NCBI GenBank assembly: GCA_035695065.1
Contig: DASSEW010000026.1
Span: forward strand, 1-12,233
Direction of reading: 5' to 3'
Length of the DNA: 12,233 nt
From: 66-474 sp035695065
GTDB lineage: Bacteria; Pseudomonadota; Gammaproteobacteria; Xanthomonadales; Rhodanobacteraceae
Numbering within the stretch: the stretch's first letter is position 1; each line of letters opens with the position of its first letter. Shown here piece after piece: positions 7,754 to 12,233 of this stretch. The notes under the pieces are model-generated. The model was not told the origin of the DNA and made no database searches. It saw only the letters and a list, made by a program, of their open reading frames with translations. A program made the translations under genes and the position numbers.

Positions 7754-8989
7754 TCAAAAGTTCCTGGTCAGCCAGCCGCGCATCTTTCCGATCACGTCGC
7801 CCACGCTGCCGCCGACCGGCCCCAGCGCGTGCCGCGCGCTGCCGGCGCGCGCGCCGTGCAGCAGCAGGCCCACGCCGGTCGCATAGGCAGGCGTGGAAAC
7901 CACGTCGGAAAGGCCGGTGACGTGTTGCGGCATGCCGAGCCGCACCATCTTGTGGAAGATCTCCTCGGCCAGGTCGAGCGCGCCTTCCATGCGCGCGGCG
8001 CCGCCGGTCAGCACCACGCCGGCCGCGACCAGGCTCTCGTAACCCGAACGGCGCAGTTCGTCCTGCACCATCTCGAAGATTTCCTCGTAGCGCGCCTGGA
8101 TGGACTGCGCCAATGCCTGCCGCGCCAGCCTGCGCGGCGGACGATCGCCGACGCTCGGCACCTGGATCGTTTCTTCCGCGTGCGCGAGCTGCGCCAGCGC
8201 GCAGCCGTACTTGATCTTGATTTCCTCGGCATGCGCGGTCGGCGTGTGCACGCCGTAGGCAATGTCGGAGGTGACCTGGTCACCGCCGACCGGCAGCGAC
8301 TTGGTGTAGCGGATCGACCCTTGCGTGTAGATCGCGATGTCGGTGGTGCCGGCGCCGAGTTCCACCACGCACACGCCCAGCTCGCGTTCGTCATCGGTCA
8401 ATACCGCTTTCGACGAAGCCAATGCGGCGGGCACCAGTTCGTCCACGCTCAAGCCGCAACGCTGGATGCACTTGGTGGTGTTCTGCACCGCGCTGGCGGC
8501 ACCGGTGACCAGGTGCACGCCCGCCTCCAGCCGCACGCCGCTCATGCCGACCGGGTGACGGATGCCGTCCTGGCCGTCGATGCGGTATTCCTGCGGCTCC
8601 TTGTAGAGCACCTTGCGATCGGCGGGGATCGCGACCGCGCTGGCGGCTTCCAGCACCTGATCGAGGTCGCCCGGCGTGACTTCGCGATCGCGGATCGCCG
8701 CGGTGCCGTGGGAATTGCGCGTCTCCAGGTGCGAGCCGGAAATCGAGGCGTACACCGAGCGGATGTCGCAGCCGGCCATCAGCTCGGCTTCCTCGATCGC
8801 GCGCTGGATCGAGTGCACGGTGGATTCGATATCCACCACCGCACCCTTCTTCATGCCCCGCGAAATGTGCGAACCCAGCCCGATCACCTCGACCGGTTCG
8901 CCCGGCAGGTATTCGCCCACGACCGCCACCACCTTCGAGGTGCCGATATCGAGGCCGACGACCAGATGCTTGTCGCTTTTGCGATTCAT
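7754..8989 (-). CDS. ftsA: Cell division protein FtsA
   Basis: FtsA is the actin-like, membrane-bound protein that tethers FtsZ to the inner membrane and recruits later division proteins. The 411 residues show the actin-fold ATP motifs in order: phosphate-1 GLDIGTSKV at 12-20, phosphate-2 ELGAGTTD at 210-217, and the adenosine motif TGGAARMEG at 328-336. Between them (about 85-165) is the FtsA-specific subdomain. The last dozen residues, IGKMRGWLTRNF, form the expected amphipathic membrane helix. The ATG at 8989 is 4 nt after the ftsQ stop and has no ribosome site of its own, suggesting translation coupled to ftsQ. A 28-residue in-frame upstream extension from 9073 overlaps ftsQ and is not family-like. 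Confidence 0.97.
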   Translation of the reverse strand: MNRKSDKHLVVGLDIGTSKVVAVVGEYLPGEPVEVIGLGSHISRGMKKGAVVDIESTVHSIQRAIEEAELMAGCDIRSVYASISGSHLETRNSHGTAAIRDREVTPGDLDQVLEAASAVAIPADRKVLYKEPQEYRIDGQDGIRHPVGMSGVRLEAGVHLVTGAASAVQNTTKCIQRCGLSVDELVPAALASSKAVLTDDERELGVCVVELGAGTTDIAIYTQGSIRYTKSLPVGGDQVTSDIAYGVHTPTAHAEEIKIKYGCALAQLAHAEETIQVPSVGDRPPRRLARQALAQSIQARYEEIFEMVQDELRRSGYESLVAAGVVLTGGAARMEGALDLAEEIFHKMVRLGMPQHVTGLSDVVSTPAYATGVGLLLHGARAGSARHALGPVGGSVGDVIGKMRGWLTRNF

Positions 8990-8993
8990 GGGT

Positions 8994-9770
8994 CTAAACG
9001 TGTCCGGTAGCAGCATGGGAGTTCGAATCGGTAGTGGAAGGGGAATTGTTTGCAGCCGGCGTCGCGGGCGCATCGGCCCACTTCACCGCGAAACCATTGC
9101 TGTAACGCAGATCGGCGTAGGTGAATCCGGCGGCACGGCCGCTCATCAGCTTCGGCATGACTTCGATGAAGCGCGCCAGCTTCTGTTCGGGCGCGTCACG
9201 ACCGATGACGACCGAAGCGCCGTTGGCGAGCGTGAGGGTCCAGCTGCCGCGCTCCGACAGCTCGACGCTGTCCACCGCAAGATGGAACGGCGCGAATTCA
9301 CGCTGCGCCTCGGAATAGAACGCGAGCACGTCCGCGACGCGGTCATCAGGCCCTGCCAAGTGCGGCAGGTTCGGCACGCCATCCGCCCCCGGCACCAGGA
9401 ACAGCCTGTCGTCTTCACCGAGCAGGCGCCCTTCGCCCCAGTGCGCGATCGGATGCAATTCACGCACGCGCAATTCCAGCGTGTCCGGCCAGCGCTTGCG
9501 CGCTTCCACCTGCGCCACCCACGGCAGCGCGGCCACCGCGTTGCGCACGCGTTCCAGATCCAGTGCGAAGAAGCCCGCGCGCAGGCTCGGCGCGACCGCC
9601 TTCTTCAATTCGTCGCCGCTGACGTGCGTGAGATCGCCCTGCACCTGCAACTGCCGCACCGGCCAGCGATCGGCGGCGAACCAGCCCTGCAGGACACCGA
9701 CGATCGGCAGCGCGATCAGCGTGATCGCGATCAGCCAGGCGAGTACGCGTGGGGAGATCACGCCCTTCAT
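8994..9770 (-). CDS. ftsQ: Cell division protein FtsQ
   Basis: FtsQ is a bitopic inner-membrane protein that links cytoplasmic and periplasmic divisome parts and binds FtsB and FtsL. The 258-residue product has a short cytoplasmic tail, one membrane span at about 9-29, a POTRA domain at about 36-104 starting WPVRQLQVQG, and a beta-rich FtsQ domain to about 235 with the motif LRYSNGFAVKW. The last 20 or so residues are a Pro/Ala/Ser/Thr-rich low-complexity tail that looks disordered. GGAGG lies just before the ATG at 9770, which overlaps the ddlB stop as ATGA. Placement between ddlB and ftsA is the classical dcw order. Confidence 0.96.
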   Translation of the reverse strand: MKGVISPRVLAWLIAITLIALPIVGVLQGWFAADRWPVRQLQVQGDLTHVSGDELKKAVAPSLRAGFFALDLERVRNAVAALPWVAQVEARKRWPDTLELRVRELHPIAHWGEGRLLGEDDRLFLVPGADGVPNLPHLAGPDDRVADVLAFYSEAQREFAPFHLAVDSVELSERGSWTLTLANGASVVIGRDAPEQKLARFIEVMPKLMSGRAAGFTYADLRYSNGFAVKWADAPATPAANNSPSTTDSNSHAATGHV

Positions 9771-10774
9771 GCGACCTCCCCGGCAAAACTGGTTTCCAGC
9801 ACGCGCCAGCACAGTTCCTCGTAACCGATGCCTGCCACCGCCGCGGCCTTCGGCACCAATGAATGGGAGGTCATGCCCGGTGCGGTGTTCACCTCGAGCA
9901 GCCAGTTGCGGCCTTGCGCGTCGCGCATCACGTCCACGCGGCCCCAGCCGGAGCAGCCGAGTGCATCGAACGCGCGCAACGCCAGCGCGCGCAGTTCCTC
10001 TTCGACTGCGTCCTGCAAGCCGGGGCAGATGTACTGCGTGTCCTCGGCGACGTACTTGGCGTTGTAGTCGTAGTACGCGCCCTTGGGCACGATGTTGATG
10101 CTGGGCAGCACCTGCCGGTCGAGGATGCCGACGGTGAATTCGCCGCCGCCTTCGATCAGCGTTTCCATCAGCAGGTCGCCGGGATATTTCTGCGCGAGCG
10201 CAACCGCGCCATCGAGATCCTTCTCGTCGAACACGCGCGACACGCCAACGCTCGAACCTTCGCAGGCAGGCTTCACAATCAGCGGATAGCCGATCGCGCG
10301 CGCCGCCGCATGCACAGCCTGCCCCGGAACTGATCCAGGGTCCGCGCCGCGCGGCAGCGGCACGAACTTCGGCGTCGGCAAGCCGAGCGCGTTCCACACG
10401 TACTTGCTGCGCACCTTGTCCATGGACAGCGCGGAACCGAGCACGCCGGAACCGGTGAACGGAATGTGCAGCGATTGCAGCGCGCCTTGCAGCACGCCGT
10501 CCTCGCCGCCGCCGTGCTGGCCGTGCAGGATGTTGAACACGCGCGCGAAATGGCCGGCGCGCACCGCATCCAGCAGCGCGGGGATGCCGTCGATCGCGTG
10601 CGCATCCACGCCGCGGCTCTTGAGCGCGGCCAGCACGTTGCGGCCGGAATCCAGCGACACCTCGCGCTCGGCGGAACTGCCGCCCATCACCACGGCGACG
10701 CGCCCGAACGCACGCGGGTCGGTGATGCGAGGTGAGCCGGGATTCGGGATTCGGGACTCGGGACTCAAATTCAT
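9767..10774 (-). CDS. ddlB: D-alanine--D-alanine ligase
   Basis: Ddl joins two D-alanines using ATP to make the dipeptide later added by MurF. The ATP-grasp enzyme has 335 residues. Motifs visible are GGSSAEREVSL at 31-41, ILHGQHGGGEDG at 82-93, KPACEGSSVGVSR at 168-180, a YDYNAKY stretch (235-241) of the substrate-side loop, and LLEVNTAPGMTSHSLVP at 292-308 with the metal and substrate residues. The ATG at 10774 overlaps the murC stop as ATGA with GGGAG upstream, supporting this start; the next in-frame Met (30) lies inside the first strand. Residues about 3-15 (LSPESRIPNPGSP) are not family-like and come from a tandem heptamer repeat. Recognisable sequence begins near ITDPRAFGRVAV (17-28). 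Confidence 0.96.
   Translation of the reverse strand: MNLSPESRIPNPGSPRITDPRAFGRVAVVMGGSSAEREVSLDSGRNVLAALKSRGVDAHAIDGIPALLDAVRAGHFARVFNILHGQHGGGEDGVLQGALQSLHIPFTGSGVLGSALSMDKVRSKYVWNALGLPTPKFVPLPRGADPGSVPGQAVHAAARAIGYPLIVKPACEGSSVGVSRVFDEKDLDGAVALAQKYPGDLLMETLIEGGGEFTVGILDRQVLPSINIVPKGAYYDYNAKYVAEDTQYICPGLQDAVEEELRALALRAFDALGCSGWGRVDVMRDAQGRNWLLEVNTAPGMTSHSLVPKAAAVAGIGYEELCWRVLETSFAGEVA
10739..10766. repeat. Four tandem 7-bp repeats inside the start of ddlB
   Basis: On the plus strand GGGATTC (10739-10745, 10746-10752) is followed by GGGACTC (10753-10759, 10760-10766): four head-to-tail heptamers. They lie 5 bases inside the ddlB start codon and encode part of its N-terminus. Heptamer arrays of this GGGATTC/GGGAATC type are dispersed in Xanthomonadales genomes as I recall them; a partial related unit occurs at about 3382-3391. 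A unit of 7 is not a multiple of 3, so a change of one unit would shift the frame. Confidence 0.75.
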
Positions 10775-12210
10775 GCAGCACTCCCGGTTTTCAACTCGCC
10801 CACGTTCGCCAGCTCCACGGCCGCCGCGCCGATGTCGCCGGCACCGAGCAGCAGCAGCATGTCGCCGTCGTGCAGCAGTGCCGGCAGCGCTTCGCGCAGG
10901 TTGCGCGGATGCTCCACGAACACCGGGTCCACCTTGCCGCGCGCGCGCACCGCGCGCGCCAGTGCGCGGCCATCCGCATTCGCGATCGGCGCCTCGCCTG
11001 CCGGGTAGACCTCGGTCAGCAACAACACGTCCGCTTCGCTCAGCACCGCGGCGAAGTCGTCGAGCAGATCCCGTGTCCGCGTGTAACGATGCGGCTGGAA
11101 TGCGACCACCAGCCGGCGCTCCGGCCAGCCACCGCGCGCGGCGGCGAACACCGCCGCAAGCTCGCGCGGATGGTGCGCATAGTCATCCACCAGCAAGGCG
11201 TGACCTTGGTCGAGCGCAAGTTCGCCGCGCTGGTGGAAGCGCCGGCCCACGCCCTGGAACTTCGCCAGCGCGCGCGCGATCGCCTGCGGCTCGACGCCGA
11301 GTTGCCAGCCGATCGCGCTCGCGGCCAGCGCGTTCAGCACGTTGTGGCGACCCGGAAGATTCAGCGTGACCGGCAGCGGTGCCATCTCCGGAAGGTGCAG
11401 GTCGAACTGCATCGTCGCGCCGTCCGCGCGCACGTTCATGGCGCGCACGTCGGCCTCTGCCTCGATCGCATACGTCAGCGCGTTGCGCGGCGTCTCGCGC
11501 GCGAGCTTCGCCACTTCCGGATCGTCCGCGCACAACACCGCGAGGCCATAGAACGGCAGCCGGTGCAGAAAGTCGGAGAAGGCCTTGCGCACCTGCGCGA
11601 AATCGCCGGCGTAATTCTCCAGGTGATCGGCATCGATATTGGTGACGACGGCGATCACCGGCGAGAGCAGCAGGAACGAGCCGTCCGATTCGTCGGCTTC
11701 CGCGACCAGGTATTCGCCCGCACCCAAGCGCGCATTCGCCCCGGCGGAAACCAGTTGCCCGCCGATCACGAAGGTCGGGTCGTAACCGGCTTCGGCCAGC
11801 ACGCTGGCGACCAGGCTCGTGGTCGTGGTCTTGCCGTGTGTGCCCGCGACCGCGATGCCGCGGCGGAAGCGCATCAGCTCGCCGAGCATTTCCGCGCGCG
11901 GCACCACCGGGATGCGGCGATCGTGCGCGGCGGCCAACTCGACGTTGTCCGGCCGGATCGCGCTGGAGATCACGACCGCATCGGCGTCGGCCACGTGTTC
12001 CGCGGCGTGGCCGATCCGCACGTCCACGCCCATCTTCTGCAGGCGCTGGGTGACGTGCGAGGCGTGCTTGTCGGAACCGGACACCACGTAGCCCAGCGTA
12101 GCCAGGACCTCGGCGATGCCGCTCATGCCGGCGCCGCCGATGCCGATGAAGTGCACGCGGCGGAACGCCTGCATGATGTCGGTGTGCGCGGGGAGGCGGC
12201 GCGGCGTCAT
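10771..12210 (-). CDS. murC: UDP-N-acetylmuramate--L-alanine ligase
   Basis: MurC adds L-alanine to UDP-MurNAc with ATP, the first peptide step of cytoplasmic peptidoglycan precursor synthesis. The 479-residue product has the N-terminal Rossmann-like domain with HFIGIGGAGMSG (20-31), the ATP loop AGTHGKTTTT at 122-131, the central-domain motifs EADESDGSF (171-179) and NIDADHLENY (191-200), NLPGRHNVLN (284-293), and DDYAHHPRE at 342-350 followed by FQPHRYTRTR in the C-terminal domain. The ATG at 12210 is chosen because GGAGG lies 7 nt upstream and it overlaps the upstream stop as ATGA; the TTG at 12228 has no such support. The gene shares a 4-nt overlap with ddlB downstream, pointing to one coupled transcript. 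Confidence 0.97.
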   Translation of the reverse strand: MTPRRLPAHTDIMQAFRRVHFIGIGGAGMSGIAEVLATLGYVVSGSDKHASHVTQRLQKMGVDVRIGHAAEHVADADAVVISSAIRPDNVELAAAHDRRIPVVPRAEMLGELMRFRRGIAVAGTHGKTTTTSLVASVLAEAGYDPTFVIGGQLVSAGANARLGAGEYLVAEADESDGSFLLLSPVIAVVTNIDADHLENYAGDFAQVRKAFSDFLHRLPFYGLAVLCADDPEVAKLARETPRNALTYAIEAEADVRAMNVRADGATMQFDLHLPEMAPLPVTLNLPGRHNVLNALAASAIGWQLGVEPQAIARALAKFQGVGRRFHQRGELALDQGHALLVDDYAHHPRELAAVFAAARGGWPERRLVVAFQPHRYTRTRDLLDDFAAVLSEADVLLLTEVYPAGEAPIANADGRALARAVRARGKVDPVFVEHPRNLREALPALLHDGDMLLLLGAGDIGAAAVELANVGELKTGSAA

Positions 12211-12233
12211 GCGGCCACCTCCAGGCAACGTTG
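12207..12233 (-). CDS. murG: C-terminal end of the upstream gene, probably murG (partial)
   Basis: Reading into the window on the minus strand gives eight codons (QRCLEVAA) and a TGA that overlaps the murC ATG by four bases. In this cluster the gene before murC is almost always murG, the lipid II-forming glycosyltransferase, and a short Glu-Val-Ala-like ending is compatible with it. The fragment alone cannot prove identity; the call comes from gene order and the ATGA junction, which matches the next two junctions. Confidence 0.55.
   Translation of the reverse strand, partial: QRCLEVAA

Overview
The window looks like a chromosomal stretch from a GC-rich gammaproteobacterium, most likely of the order Xanthomonadales (Xanthomonadaceae or Rhodanobacteraceae). 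The evidence is the gene order murG-murC-ddlB-ftsQ-ftsA-ftsZ-lpxC-(DUF721)-M23 peptidase-secA, in which a divergent DUF721 gene and an M23 peptidase gene lie where E. coli has secM. The intergenic repeats are also of types I recall from that order. I could run no database search, so the taxonomic call rests on gene order, protein resemblance and repeats.

Layout: all genes but one are on the minus strand, so transcription runs from high to low coordinates. The last codons of murG sit at the right edge (12207-12233). murC, ddlB and ftsQ follow, each joined to its predecessor by a 4-nt ATGA overlap. ftsA starts 4 nt after ftsQ, and ftsZ starts 88 nt after ftsA with a strong ribosome binding site. 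A 430-nt gap (6057-6486) holds three or more hairpins behind ftsZ and an AT-rich symmetric patch plus a candidate promoter ahead of lpxC. dciA (DUF721) is the only plus-strand gene; it converges on lpxC and diverges from an M23 peptidase gene, with only 29 nt between the two start codons. secA follows, with its own plausible promoter. The left 581 nt hold no credible gene and are packed with palindromic repeats.

Functionally this is the right half of the division and cell-wall (dcw) cluster. MurG, MurC and Ddl make peptidoglycan precursors; FtsQ, FtsA and FtsZ build the division ring; LpxC commits to lipid A synthesis. The M23 protein probably acts on periplasmic peptidoglycan, SecA drives export through SecYEG, and DciA loads the replicative helicase. 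No enzyme shows truncation or a missing catalytic residue.

I see no evidence of a new defence, mobile or biosynthetic system. The points worth a second look are in the DNA between genes: a frame-sensitive heptamer array inside the start of ddlB, palindromic elements abutting gene ends, the compressed dciA/M23 divergence, a possible antisense promoter behind dciA, and a structured secA leader.
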